In this document: in pieces, positions 50,924 through 60,194 of the stretch
Layout: every line of letters begins with the position of its first letter
Position numbering within the stretch: position 1 is the stretch's first letter
Origin: Candidatus Rifleibacterium amylolyticum
GTDB taxonomy: Bacteria > Muiribacteriota > Ozemobacteria > Ozemobacterales > Ozemobacteraceae
Reading direction: 5' to 3'
Length of the DNA stretch: 64,000 nucleotides
Assembly (NCBI GenBank): GCA_009917695.1
Contig: JAACJG010000003.1
Span: forward strand, 186,001 to 250,000
Program-made: the position numbers and the translations under genes
The notes under the pieces: model-generated
What the model saw: only the letters and a program-made list of their open reading frames with translations
What the model was told of the DNA's origin: nothing
Databases searched by the model: none

Positions 50924-51547
50924 TCAGGGCAGACTACAGAACTCTTCGAAGCTTTTTGCGTTAAGAGCCGGATTTAGACGCTTCTCTTCGCCGAGAGTAC
51001 GGGTTGGTAACGGACCATAGTTGTGCCCGGTGCAGACGATCAGATGGTCAGGCAGACTTTTGAGCCGTTGCAGGCTGGCAAAAAGCTGTTTCGGGTCGCT
51101 GCCGGGCAGGTCGGCGCGGCCGCAGTCATTTATAAACAGAGTGTCACCGGTAACCAGCCATTTATCGGCCACCAGCAGGCAGATTGAACCAGGGGCATGG
51201 CCGGGCGTGTGCAGGCAGATTACTTTACGGTCTCCCAGTGTGAAACTGTAACCTTCGTCAATGAGACGATCAGGCGTGGTCGCACCGTGCAGCAGTGGCG
51301 CCGTGTCGCGATGACAGATTATTTCGGCGCCGGTTTGCGCCTTTACCTGGCTGGCGGCATTTATGTGATCGAAGTGATGATGGGTTAAGATGATCCGGGT
51401 CAGGTTAACCTTGTGCTTCTTTATGGTTGCAAGAATTTTATTGTGGTCGAAGGCCGGGTCGATGATAAACCCTTCGCGACCAGTTTCATCAGCAAACAGG
51501 TAACAAAAATTCTGCATATTGCCAAGACTGAGCTGTTCAAAAATCAT
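50924..51547 (-). CDS. Metallo-beta-lactamase-fold hydrolase (glyoxalase II-like)
   Basis: This 207-residue cytoplasmic enzyme has the metal motif THHHFDHIN, then TPGHAPGSICLL, TGDTLFINDCGRADLPGSD and CTGHNYG. These supply the His and Asp ligands of the binuclear zinc or iron site of the family. The closest small members are hydroxyacylglutathione hydrolase-like or persulfide-type enzymes; the sequence lacks a rhodanese partner and the exact substrate cannot be fixed. It is convergent with 48580-50910, separated by 13 bases, and divergent from 51597-52160. Confidence 0.88.
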   Translation of the reverse strand: MIFEQLSLGNMQNFCYLFADETGREGFIIDPAFDHNKILATIKKHKVNLTRIILTHHHFDHINAASQVKAQTGAEIICHRDTAPLLHGATTPDRLIDEGYSFTLGDRKVICLHTPGHAPGSICLLVADKWLVTGDTLFINDCGRADLPGSDPKQLFASLQRLKSLPDHLIVCTGHNYGPLPTRTLGEEKRLNPALNAKSFEEFCSLP

Positions 51548-51596
51548 CCTGTGCTTTCCTCCGAAATTGCTTTTGATTCATGTTAACATATTCGCC

Positions 51597-52160
51597 ATGA
51601 ACATCATTACGCACTTTTTTATCGGTTGGAATGCGGGCATCAGATTCAGTCGCCAGATGCGCGACACCGTGCTGCTGACAACCGCTTCAGTGATTCCTGA
51701 TATTGATGGTCTGGGAGCCCTGGTCGATCTGGTGCGTGGTGGCGAGGCAGAACTGTTTTCGGATTATCATCACAAGTTCGGTCACTGTGCCCTTTTCTGT
51801 CTGCTTCTTATTCCGGCCGTATACTGGTTGAGTCGCAAAAACTGGCGGCTGGTCGCCTGGTTCGTCGCCATATTTCATCTGCACCTTCTCTGCGATGTCG
51901 TCGGCGCTCGTGGCCCCGATGGTTACCAGTGGCCGGTCTATTACCTATGGCCATTTTCTGATGCCGGACTGACCTGGTCAGGGCAGTGGTATATCAATGC
52001 CTGGCCCAATATGCTGCTGACTTTTCTGCTGATTCTGGATTTTCTCTGGCAATCAGCACAGGCCGGTTTCACACCCCTTCGCATTGTTTCACGTGGAGCC
52101 GACAGTGTACTGGTAGCAACCCTGAAGAATAGATTTGGTAACCACAATGAGCCAGAATAA
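51597..52160 (+). CDS. Membrane-bound metal-dependent hydrolase (DUF457/YdjM-like)
   Basis: This 187-residue protein begins MNIITHFFIGW at ATG 51597, chosen because the upstream extension has no ribosome site and lacks family similarity. It has the DUF457 features: several membrane segments, DIDGLG, HHKFGH and HLLCDVVGARG, whose His and Asp residues are thought to bind a metal. Function is not established. The last 14 bases overlap the hemW start. Confidence 0.78.
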   Translation: MNIITHFFIGWNAGIRFSRQMRDTVLLTTASVIPDIDGLGALVDLVRGGEAELFSDYHHKFGHCALFCLLLIPAVYWLSRKNWRLVAWFVAIFHLHLLCDVVGARGPDGYQWPVYYLWPFSDAGLTWSGQWYINAWPNMLLTFLLILDFLWQSAQAGFTPLRIVSRGADSVLVATLKNRFGNHNEPE

Positions 52161-53265
52161 ACAGGCCGGCCTCTACGTGCATGTGCCTTTCTGTTTGAGC
52201 AAATGCGACTATTGCGGCTTTTATTCTGAAACCCCGGGCGCGCACTCTGTGACTGATTATCTCGCCCATCTGGCACAGGAGATCGGGGAAAGACCTGAGC
52301 CGGCTGCTCATCTTTTTAAGACAGTTTTTATCGGTGGGGGCAATCCGACCTGTATCGGACTGGCAAACCTGCAGCGTCTTGTCGAAACGGTCAGCCGTGT
52401 TTTGCCCGATCAGTCTCAGATTACAGAATGGACATTCGAAAGCAACCCTGAAACCTTGTCTGCCGAAATAGCTGATTATCTGGCAACTCTGCCACAGATA
52501 AGACTGAGTATGGGTATTCAGCGTCTGAACGATGGAGAACTCGCAGTTCTCGGCCGGCGCGCCAGTATGGATGCAGTTTATCGAGCCCTAGATATCGCGT
52601 TTGCCCGACTCAACAATATTGGGGGCGATTTCATTCTCGGGGTGCCGGGCTGCCAGTCTCTGGCTGATGATCTGCATAAACTGGTGACCAGATACCCACT
52701 TGCGCATGTTTCGGCATATTTTTTGACTCTTGAAGAAAACACACCCATGCAAAAAGCAGTCAGCCAGGGACTGTTGGCTGACCCCGCCGATATCGAAGCT
52801 GATGAGCTCTATGAAGTACGCGATGCCCTTGTTGCTGCCGGTTTCGAACATTACGAAATATCGAATCACGCCCGTAGTGGCAGGCGCTGTCAGCATAACC
52901 TCAATTACTGGTATCAGGGTGATTATATCGGTTTCGGGCCGGCAGCAGTATCGAGCAGCAATGGCATTCGCCTTGCTAACCCGCCCGATCTTGGTCGCTG
53001 GCTGGCAGGCGAGCCAGCGACGGTTGAGCAACTTTCTGCGACCGATCGGCGCAATGAGCATCTGATGCTGCGCCTAAGGCTTCTTCAGGAAGGTCTCGAT
53101 CTCGCAGATTTCGAGCAGCGCTTTGGCACGCAGCCAGCAGACTTCTACGCGCATCTTAACAGACAGACAGAATCTGGCAATCTGTGGCGCGAAGGTGATA
53201 GAATCAGACTGAGCGACTGTGGTCTGCGCCTCGCCGACGAAGTCATGGCCAGCCTGTTTATCTGA
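52147..53265 (+). CDS. hemW: HemW/HemN-like radical SAM protein
   Basis: HemW is a radical SAM heme chaperone related to coproporphyrinogen III oxidase. The 372-residue protein has the radical SAM cluster C16-x3-C20-x2-C23 (CLSKCDYC), followed by GGGNPT and the C-terminal HemN-like domain (YEISNHARSGRRCQHNLNYW). HemW binds heme and probably delivers it to respiratory targets. ATG 52147 overlaps the 3' end of the DUF457 gene by 14 bases, indicating co-translation. Family placement (HemW rather than HemN) rests on the short N-terminus. Confidence 0.9.
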   Translation: MSQNKQAGLYVHVPFCLSKCDYCGFYSETPGAHSVTDYLAHLAQEIGERPEPAAHLFKTVFIGGGNPTCIGLANLQRLVETVSRVLPDQSQITEWTFESNPETLSAEIADYLATLPQIRLSMGIQRLNDGELAVLGRRASMDAVYRALDIAFARLNNIGGDFILGVPGCQSLADDLHKLVTRYPLAHVSAYFLTLEENTPMQKAVSQGLLADPADIEADELYEVRDALVAAGFEHYEISNHARSGRRCQHNLNYWYQGDYIGFGPAAVSSSNGIRLANPPDLGRWLAGEPATVEQLSATDRRNEHLMLRLRLLQEGLDLADFEQRFGTQPADFYAHLNRQTESGNLWREGDRIRLSDCGLRLADEVMASLFI

Positions 53266-53267
53266 AT

Positions 53268-54119
53268 ATGAGAGAGAGTGTTGTGTTGTCGAAACCTTTA
53301 AGCCCAAACCAGTCAGCGACCATGACAGCTTCTGGAGCGTTGCTGATGTTGTCTCTAATGGTAATGTTGCTGTTACCGTCGGTCGCGTCAGCAGCAGGTA
53401 TCGATGCGGTGATGCGTTCTGTTGTTGCGCTGAGCGGTCGCGACGCTTCTGGCGAACAGGTTTTTGCCACCGCTTTTATGGTAGAAGCACCTGGTCGTAA
53501 TGCCGTCTGGCTGGTGAGCAGCGCGCACAGCTTCAACAGCATTGCCGAAGATTTTGCCAGGGTCAATCTGCGGCGTTGTGAGCGTGGCATCTACTTTCCT
53601 TTACCTTTGCAGGTGCAGATTCGCCGGCAGGGGCGCGCCCTTTATGCCAGTCATGCGAACCTCGATCTGGCAGCGATCAAGATCGAACTGCCAGGAGAAG
53701 CCGACTATTGTGTATTGTCGCGTGATTTTATCGCTGACGAAAGACAGCTGGGTCGTGCCAGTGTTGGCGCAGGTTCGCAGGTTATTATTGCCGGCTTTCC
53801 TTATGGTGAGGCTTGTAATGAGGCGGGTTTTGCCTTCGCCCGCAGCGGCGTGATATCGAGCTTTCCATTGCGCCCGACCAACCTTTATCCGGTTTTTTAT
53901 GTCGATTTCGAAGTGTTTGCCGGTTACAGTGGCGCGCCGGTCATTCTGGCCGGTTCTGGCGGTGGCGCTTTGCTTATGGGAATGGTGCTCGAAGAGGTCT
54001 TTCTCGAAGAGCTGAGACCGCAGAAAGGCCGCAAACAGCTGCGCACGCGGCGCGGGCTCGGCCTTGCCAAGGTATTGAGCGCACCATCCATTGCCGAGTT
54101 TATTGGCGGTTTACGCTGA
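53268..54119 (+). CDS. Exported trypsin-like serine protease, putative
   Basis: This 283-residue protein has a signal peptide near residues 20-42 (LLMLSLMVMLLLPSVASA), or starts at ATG 53322 (codon 19). Catalytic triad candidates are H87 (SSAHSF), D133 (ANLDLAAIKI) and S221 (GYSGAP). GxSGxP around the Ser is typical of trypsin-like endopeptidases. The rest lacks PDZ or other domains. Substrate is unknown. It is 2 bases after hemW, and its last 20 bases overlap the convergent gene at 54100-55362. Confidence 0.78.
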   Translation: MRESVVLSKPLSPNQSATMTASGALLMLSLMVMLLLPSVASAAGIDAVMRSVVALSGRDASGEQVFATAFMVEAPGRNAVWLVSSAHSFNSIAEDFARVNLRRCERGIYFPLPLQVQIRRQGRALYASHANLDLAAIKIELPGEADYCVLSRDFIADERQLGRASVGAGSQVIIAGFPYGEACNEAGFAFARSGVISSFPLRPTNLYPVFYVDFEVFAGYSGAPVILAGSGGGALLMGMVLEEVFLEELRPQKGRKQLRTRRGLGLAKVLSAPSIAEFIGGLR

Positions 54120-55362
54120 TTTCGGCTTTGAGAGCTTCAGAAAAACTGACCAGGTCGATAAGACGGTCTTCGCTGCTGATAATCTGTATTTTTGTGTTCA
54201 TAGCGAAACGCTTTTGTGCTTCAGCCATTTCCTTTTCGGCCATTTCTGGCTGATTGCTGCGTTTAAAGGCCCGGATGCGGTAAAGATACATGTGCGGCGC
54301 CATGATGCCGTTTGGCCGGTTTTCGAGATATTGCGATGTCCAATATAACGTCTGCTCTGTGTCGCCAAGCTTGTCGAACGAGAGCCTGACCAGGCTGGCC
54401 ATAGCTTCATCTGACCAGACATTTTGTTTGCCGAAACGTTTTATAAAGCTTTCGTAAGCGGCTTTGGCTTTTTCGAACTGATTGAGGCGGCGGTCGAGTA
54501 TCCAGGCCATGCGGTAGGTAACTGAGTCCATATATCGGTAGTCAGGAAATCGTTCAGTCAGATGTCTTAGTGTTTCATAGGCCGCAGCTGGCTCGACAAA
54601 GGTGCGTAGCTGGATCTCAGCCCGATAATAGAGAATCAGTGCTGGTCTGAAAAATATCACCCAGCCGGCAAATATCAGCCCGAGCACGAATATGCAAAGC
54701 AGCGCCAGCCGGTTGAACCTGGTAGCGCGCACCCGGCTGGTCTTTGTCTGTTCCCCATCCTGGCGCATGCGCTCGAGAGTAGAGCCAATATCGACACTGA
54801 TGTTGCCTGATTGCATAAGCTCATTGCTGACTTTTTGAACGTGGCCGCGCGAAATCTCGATAATCCAGTTGAAAACCTGAAGAATCGAAGAGGCGAATTG
54901 AAGAGTAACCACAATCAGCATCGAGGCAAAACAGGTAAAAAAGAACGAAGTGGTATCCTGACCGGTCAGGCCAAGCCAGTTGTTCCAGAAACCCCTGCCA
55001 AGCAGCCTGTTTGACAGCCCGAGAAAAACCCATGAGCTCAGTGTCACTGCGCCAACCACAGTCATCGGGTAGCACCAGAGAATAAAGGTCGGATAACTGA
55101 TCTGCATGCTGGCAGCAATACGGTCAGTAAATCTGGCAGCGACACGACAGACAAGTATAAAGAAAATTAAAAATGCGCAGATCATCATGGTGGGCTCTGG
55201 CAGGCGCAGCAGCATTTTCTGCGAGCCAAGCAGCAATACTGCGACAAAAATACTGGCAGAAAAAGGAGCCAGCCATTTTAGGCGCAGTTCAAAAATGCTC
55301 CGGGTAGATAAATACTCAAGCTGCATAGCTAAAAAATACACCAGATTACGATTCTTTTCCAT
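54100..55362 (-). CDS. TPR-containing multi-pass membrane protein
   Basis: This 420-residue protein has about five hydrophobic segments in its first 235 residues (for example FSASIFVAVLLLG, MMICAFLIFFILVC, YPTFILWCYPMTVVGAVTLS, FTCFASMLIVVTL, LLCIFVLGLIFAGWVIFF). The C-terminal about 160 residues are outside the bilayer and TPR-like (YETLRHLTERFPDYRYMDSV, AKAAYESFIKRFGKQN). This suggests a Yip1-like membrane module joined to a TPR scaffold, but I cannot fix the family. It overlaps the 3' end of the serine protease gene by 20 bases, tail to tail. Confidence 0.72.
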   Translation of the reverse strand: MEKNRNLVYFLAMQLEYLSTRSIFELRLKWLAPFSASIFVAVLLLGSQKMLLRLPEPTMMICAFLIFFILVCRVAARFTDRIAASMQISYPTFILWCYPMTVVGAVTLSSWVFLGLSNRLLGRGFWNNWLGLTGQDTTSFFFTCFASMLIVVTLQFASSILQVFNWIIEISRGHVQKVSNELMQSGNISVDIGSTLERMRQDGEQTKTSRVRATRFNRLALLCIFVLGLIFAGWVIFFRPALILYYRAEIQLRTFVEPAAAYETLRHLTERFPDYRYMDSVTYRMAWILDRRLNQFEKAKAAYESFIKRFGKQNVWSDEAMASLVRLSFDKLGDTEQTLYWTSQYLENRPNGIMAPHMYLYRIRAFKRSNQPEMAEKEMAEAQKRFAMNTKIQIISSEDRLIDLVSFSEALKAEISVNRQ

Positions 55363-55474
55363 TATGCCGGTTGCCGCAAGGCAGTCGATAAAAATTTGTT
55401 CTTATTAAATCAGTCGAAACTGTCGATAGAGGAACTGAGCATTCATATTCCCCAAGGAAAAAGATAAGAAAAGA

Positions 55475-57778
55475 ATGAGGCAAACAAAGAATTATAGCGT
55501 ATTTTCCCTGCTCTCGGGGTTACTGGTAACGCTTCTGTGCCTTGCGCTGCCCGCCGCCGCTCTGGCGCAATCAGCTGCTTTTCAGGATTTGCCGCGCGAC
55601 CACTGGGCATATTCAGACGTTGAGTTCCTTATCAGCCAGGGCTATATGGAAGGCTATCCCGACGGCACCTTTAAAGGTCGCAAAGTCACCACCCGCTACG
55701 ATGTCGCCCTCATTCTCGCACGCATTCTCAAACGCATGGAAGAGAAAAAGGCTAATATCGATGCCGCCAGCGAAGAAGAGCGTGCTGCTCTGACCCGCCT
55801 TACCAAAGAATTCAGAGACGAACTCGGTCTGCTCGATGTTCGCGTCGATTCGCTCGAACGTCGCATGGTAGACAGCGAAAACAAAGTCAAAGAAATCGAG
55901 GGCATGCTGCCCAAGGTTAAGGTCTCGGGCTTTTACCGAGCTCGCGCCCAATACATTATCGATCCAGAAACCGCCGGCAGAAACGTTGCTGGCGATTCTA
56001 CCTCATTCACTGATCCTGGTCTGGTGACTTTTTACCAGGAGGTATACCTCAGTTTCGTCGGTAAGCCTCTGGGTGAAAAGCTTGAAACATTTTATGAACT
56101 TTACGGCTTCATTCAGGGTAAGACCTGGAACAAGGTCGTTTACAGCCAGTCTGGCACCCCGAATCCATTCGATAACATCGACGATTACGTAAGCAAAGTG
56201 CAAAATGACAGAATATTGCTTTCTAACCGAATGCACATTCTCAGCAATGCCAAGTCGATGAAAGTCAGGGTTTTTTCAAGTGAAGGCGCCAGTGGTATCG
56301 ATGACCCGATGAATATTCTGACCGAAGATACCGACGTTGTTCAGCCCTACCAGGGTATTGAAGTGTCAGGTTCTGAAAGTGGTGTTTCATACCAGGGCTC
56401 GGTTCTTAAAACAGATCTGAATCGTGGCTACACAGACAGCACTGATATGGTAACCGGTCGCCTCGTCTGGAAACTGCCGGAAAAATTCAGCGAAGACAAC
56501 TTTTCTGTCGGCACTTCCTATGCTGAAAAGATTCTTGATTACAAAACAGTTGGCAATTCCAATACTGTCCGTGGATTCGATGTAAACTACTCGACCGATC
56601 GGGCCGGCAAAATCCAGGCTACTGCCGAGTTTCTGACTTCAGCTTCATACCTTTATGACGGCGGTGAGAAGAAAATGCGCAATATGCCCGATGAAGGCTC
56701 GCGCTTCGATATTACCGTTCAGAACGGCGGTCTTACCGGTACAGTTAAACATTATGATTTTGGCAGATACTTCCGGGCCATGATGGCTCCGGCATGGGCT
56801 TATGATATTGGTGATCTACAGGATTACCCGAACAATCTGAATATGGATGCAGACGACGGCAACTATGGTCGCCCCGACTTTGCCGGCGAAAAACTCACCA
56901 GATTCGGAGTCAACTATGACTTTGGCAACAAGCTGCTGGCGATAGCCAACAATCTGTCGGTCGAAGCAACCTACCTTTCTAAAACCTGGGAGACTGATCC
57001 TTATAACGAGCATGATACTGATGGACATTCGGGCCGCAAGTTCACCTTTCAGCTGTTGTCTGACTTTACCGACAAGACTACTTTCAAGTACGACTTTGTT
57101 CAGAAATGGGATGCGTTTGAGGGTGAGCAGGGCGAAAAGTCGAATGCCGTTGAGCTGAATCTGCGCCTGAGTGATTCGGTCAGCGCCAAAGGCAAGATGC
57201 TGGTCTGGGGTGATCCAGATGATACATTTGTCGACAATGGCACAACATATGACAACAATGAACGGGTTGGTTATTTCGAAATCAACTCAGACATCAACCC
57301 GAGAGTCTATGCCAAGGGCAGCGTCGAGCATCAGGTCGGCTGGGTGAGCTCGCCGCGTGAAAATATCAGAGTAGACTACATAGGCGAAGCCACTTATAAC
57401 TTTACGCCGACAACCAGTCTGACCTGTGGCGTTCAGCATGTTGATTATGAAGATTCCGGCGATGGCAGTAAGTCAAGCCTGGCCAACGCAATTCTGGCTG
57501 AGCTCAAGAAGAACTTTACCAACAAGTTCAGGGGCCGCGCCTTTTATTCGCGGGGTGTCATCGACTTCAAAGATGGTAACAGAGACCCCATCGATCGCGA
57601 AAACATCTATGGCGAGCTGATCTACGATGTCAGCAAAAGTGCCACCATCAGATTCAAATTCGGTTATGACTACCCTGACGAATGGCGCTGGGCGATCACC
57701 AGCACCGATAACGGCAGAGATTACGAAGACATTCACACTCAGAAGATGTTTATCTTCGAGGCCAGATCAAATTTTTAG
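55475..57778 (+). CDS. SLH-domain outer-membrane porin-like protein
   Basis: This 767-residue protein has a signal peptide (LLVTLLCLALPAAALA), one SLH domain (about 35-90: FQDLPRDHWAYSDVEFLISQ, YPDGTFKGRKVTTRYDVALI), a coiled coil (about 90-145) and a large C-terminal beta barrel (about 150-767) ending in Phe. SLH domains bind peptidoglycan-linked polymers, and this SLH-coiled-coil-barrel plan is used by Thermus, Deinococcus, cyanobacteria and diderm Firmicutes to tether the outer membrane. The barrel part is rich in alternating aromatic strands. It opens the envelope block. The ATG follows an AAGGAAAAAG-type site. Confidence 0.88.
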   Translation: MRQTKNYSVFSLLSGLLVTLLCLALPAAALAQSAAFQDLPRDHWAYSDVEFLISQGYMEGYPDGTFKGRKVTTRYDVALILARILKRMEEKKANIDAASEEERAALTRLTKEFRDELGLLDVRVDSLERRMVDSENKVKEIEGMLPKVKVSGFYRARAQYIIDPETAGRNVAGDSTSFTDPGLVTFYQEVYLSFVGKPLGEKLETFYELYGFIQGKTWNKVVYSQSGTPNPFDNIDDYVSKVQNDRILLSNRMHILSNAKSMKVRVFSSEGASGIDDPMNILTEDTDVVQPYQGIEVSGSESGVSYQGSVLKTDLNRGYTDSTDMVTGRLVWKLPEKFSEDNFSVGTSYAEKILDYKTVGNSNTVRGFDVNYSTDRAGKIQATAEFLTSASYLYDGGEKKMRNMPDEGSRFDITVQNGGLTGTVKHYDFGRYFRAMMAPAWAYDIGDLQDYPNNLNMDADDGNYGRPDFAGEKLTRFGVNYDFGNKLLAIANNLSVEATYLSKTWETDPYNEHDTDGHSGRKFTFQLLSDFTDKTTFKYDFVQKWDAFEGEQGEKSNAVELNLRLSDSVSAKGKMLVWGDPDDTFVDNGTTYDNNERVGYFEINSDINPRVYAKGSVEHQVGWVSSPRENIRVDYIGEATYNFTPTTSLTCGVQHVDYEDSGDGSKSSLANAILAELKKNFTNKFRGRAFYSRGVIDFKDGNRDPIDRENIYGELIYDVSKSATIRFKFGYDYPDEWRWAITSTDNGRDYEDIHTQKMFIFEARSNF

Positions 57779-57788
57779 GACTGGAATA

Positions 57789-58952
57789 ATGAAAAAGGCA
57801 TTTCTGACAGTATTTATTATTCTGACAGCGGTTTTTTCAAGCGGCTGTATTCAGGAATCACTGGTGATTCCAGTCGCTATCATCAAGGGAAAAGTCGTCG
57901 TACCGCCCGGGCAGATTTCGCGCGGAGTCAAGATAACTGTCGCCGGAACTTCATACAGTGCCTATGCCGATGACAGAGGTGAATATTCGATAGAATTGCG
58001 CAAATCAGGCCGATATCTGCTGGTTGCCCGTGGCCGCAGCTTCGATGTTGGTTACACCTGGGTTGATGCCGAGACCGAAAAAACAGCGACTCCACCCGAT
58101 ATTTCCCTGTCGACGAAAATTGTCGGTGAAGCTCTTTGGATCGCTTCTATCGTTGATTTCCCACAGGCCACCGCGTTTAATCTGGTGTCAGTAAGCCCGG
58201 TCTGGTCGCCAGATAAAGTCAAGATGTACGATGATGGCAGCCATGGTGATCTGCTGGCGAACGACGGTATTTACAGCGTGCGGCTGACTAATCTTACCAC
58301 TGGTTCGCAACAATATAAATTCGAGCTTAGCAAAGCTGATGGCAGCACTGAAACCAAGTCGGATCCGCATCAGGAATACACCAGAAACGGTAATTCCGAA
58401 ATTTACATTCTCGAATCAACAGTTAAGCTGGCCCGTGGTTATGTTACCAGCGACCTTAACAGTGTTAATTATTCAGAAGTTAAACTGGCTACCAAAAAGG
58501 GTTCACGCTCGATGTATCTCGACTCTGACGGTGGTTACAGTTTCGCAATGGAAGGGAACGGCCGCGAATATCTGGTGTTCCGCAGTTCTAACTTCAACAT
58601 CAGAGCTATTCCCATCGATCTTTCGACTGTCACTTTGTATGAGGTGCCGCCGACAACGCTTTCAGCCAAGAAAGGCGGCGAACTCAAAGTCATTCTGGTT
58701 GCCTCTGACTTCGTTGATGTTTCCAATCCGACGGTTGTTGGCTCTTTCAAGGGCTGGAGCAATCCGCAGCAGCTCTATGATGATGGCACCAACGGTGATG
58801 AAGTTGCTGGCGACGGCGTCTATACCCGCCTGTTTACCGGTATTGCACCCGGCTACTATCAGTATGCCTTCAATATCAACAGCGAAAATCAGGTCAAGGA
58901 TCCCTACCAGGAATCCGGTGACGAGACCTATTCGATCATAGGGGTCAAGTAA
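57789..58952 (+). CDS. Lipoprotein with carboxypeptidase-regulatory-like and choice-of-anchor X-type repeats
   Basis: This 387-residue lipoprotein starts at ATG 57789 (10 bases after the previous stop, AGGACTGG site). Lipobox FSSGC places the lipid on Cys near residue 19. An N-terminal carboxypeptidase-D regulatory-like domain (KGKVVVPPGQISRGVKITVA) is followed by repeats with DDGSHGDLLANDGIYS and DDGTNGDEVAGDGVYT, the pattern of choice-of-anchor X domains, and a DPYQES ending. It is probably on the periplasmic or outer face of the outer membrane. No enzyme motif is seen. Confidence 0.8.
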   Translation: MKKAFLTVFIILTAVFSSGCIQESLVIPVAIIKGKVVVPPGQISRGVKITVAGTSYSAYADDRGEYSIELRKSGRYLLVARGRSFDVGYTWVDAETEKTATPPDISLSTKIVGEALWIASIVDFPQATAFNLVSVSPVWSPDKVKMYDDGSHGDLLANDGIYSVRLTNLTTGSQQYKFELSKADGSTETKSDPHQEYTRNGNSEIYILESTVKLARGYVTSDLNSVNYSEVKLATKKGSRSMYLDSDGGYSFAMEGNGREYLVFRSSNFNIRAIPIDLSTVTLYEVPPTTLSAKKGGELKVILVASDFVDVSNPTVVGSFKGWSNPQQLYDDGTNGDEVAGDGVYTRLFTGIAPGYYQYAFNINSENQVKDPYQESGDETYSIIGVK

Positions 58953-60091
58953 TGATGTCTTTCGGCAGAACAGCAAAAGTGGTGGCAGCGCTGCTGCTGC
59001 TCTCGGCTGTTGGCGTATTTGCACAAAGTCAGGCTGAGCCGGTAAATTACTTTTATCAGGAAGGTGCCTGGTTTGATATTACCGATAACGTCGGCGATGA
59101 CAAGGGGCCAGGTTACTACCAGTACCCTCTCGACAAGCGTCTGCGCCGCGGAACATTCGACCTCAAACGCTTTACCGTCTATGAAGAAGGTGGCGTCGTG
59201 GTTTTCGAAATTCAGATGCGCAACTACATAATGCGTGACTGGCCTGATACGAGAAATACCGAAGAGCAGGGTTTCGTTGCCAACATGTGGGATATTTACA
59301 TCGACATCGACGGTCGCGAAAACTCTGGCTATAAAGAAGCGCTGATCGGGCGCGATCTTTTGTTCGCCGGTAATATGGGCTGGGAAAAGATGATCATGAT
59401 CACTCCGCTTTCAGAAATCGATGTATTCAATATTCTGCGCGAAAAGACCGATGATCTCGAACTGCGCAATCGTCTCGCCGATATAGTATACCCTGATTAC
59501 ATAAGGGTTCAGCGCGATAAGATCATAGTCAAGATTGCCAGAAGCAAACTGCCTGGCATTTCAGAACGAGCTGGTTATCAGTGTCTGGCTATGGGTTACA
59601 AACAGATTGTGTCACCAAACCGCTTGCTCAATCGAGATGTGAGAGGCTTTCCAACTCAGGATGATTTTGGTGGCGGCCATGATACCTACGGCGATCCGCC
59701 GGTAATGGATATAATAGTGCCCGAAGGCGAAGATCAGTATCAGATTCTGCGTGATTTCAGATCGGAGCCTTATCGCGAAAATATCAGGTATGCGTCGGTT
59801 CCTTTTGTCTACCGCGATGGCAAAAGTCAGCCGCCGCCTCTGGCAGTGCCGGTTAAGGAGCCTGCCAACACAACCGGCATCAATATCCCGCCGCCGAGCA
59901 TAATGCCCCCGGCAACCGCAAAGCCAGCCAGACCGGCCCAGGCAATCAAGCAGCCGGTATCTTCTTCCAGCGACTCGACCGGCTTTGTTCCTCTCAAACC
60001 TGTTACTCAGCCGAAGGCAGATGGCGGCTTCAAGCCAATTCCCAAAGCTCCCGAAGGCTTTATTCCGGTAAAGAAGAAAGACAATCCATGA
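58952..60091 (+). CDS. Exported glucodextranase-C-like protein
   Basis: This 379-residue protein overlaps the previous stop (TAATG) and has a signal peptide (VVAALLLLSAVGVFA). The core (about 40-255) resembles the C-terminal domain of glucodextranase (DNVGDDKGPGYYQYP, RGTFDLKRFTVYEE, MWDIYIDIDG), a carbohydrate-binding-like module often next to SLH domains. A Pro/Lys-rich tail (about 290-379) follows. It may bind envelope polysaccharide. Function is inferred from the module. Confidence 0.78.
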   Translation: MMSFGRTAKVVAALLLLSAVGVFAQSQAEPVNYFYQEGAWFDITDNVGDDKGPGYYQYPLDKRLRRGTFDLKRFTVYEEGGVVVFEIQMRNYIMRDWPDTRNTEEQGFVANMWDIYIDIDGRENSGYKEALIGRDLLFAGNMGWEKMIMITPLSEIDVFNILREKTDDLELRNRLADIVYPDYIRVQRDKIIVKIARSKLPGISERAGYQCLAMGYKQIVSPNRLLNRDVRGFPTQDDFGGGHDTYGDPPVMDIIVPEGEDQYQILRDFRSEPYRENIRYASVPFVYRDGKSQPPPLAVPVKEPANTTGINIPPPSIMPPATAKPARPAQAIKQPVSSSSDSTGFVPLKPVTQPKADGGFKPIPKAPEGFIPVKKKDNP

Positions 60092-60194
60092 CTTGCAGCA
60101 AAATCTTCAGGCAAATCTCATATTTTAACGATGAAATGACGATTAACATTAAAGCACACAAATCAGTTTCAGTTTCCTCAAGGAGGCCACGCCC

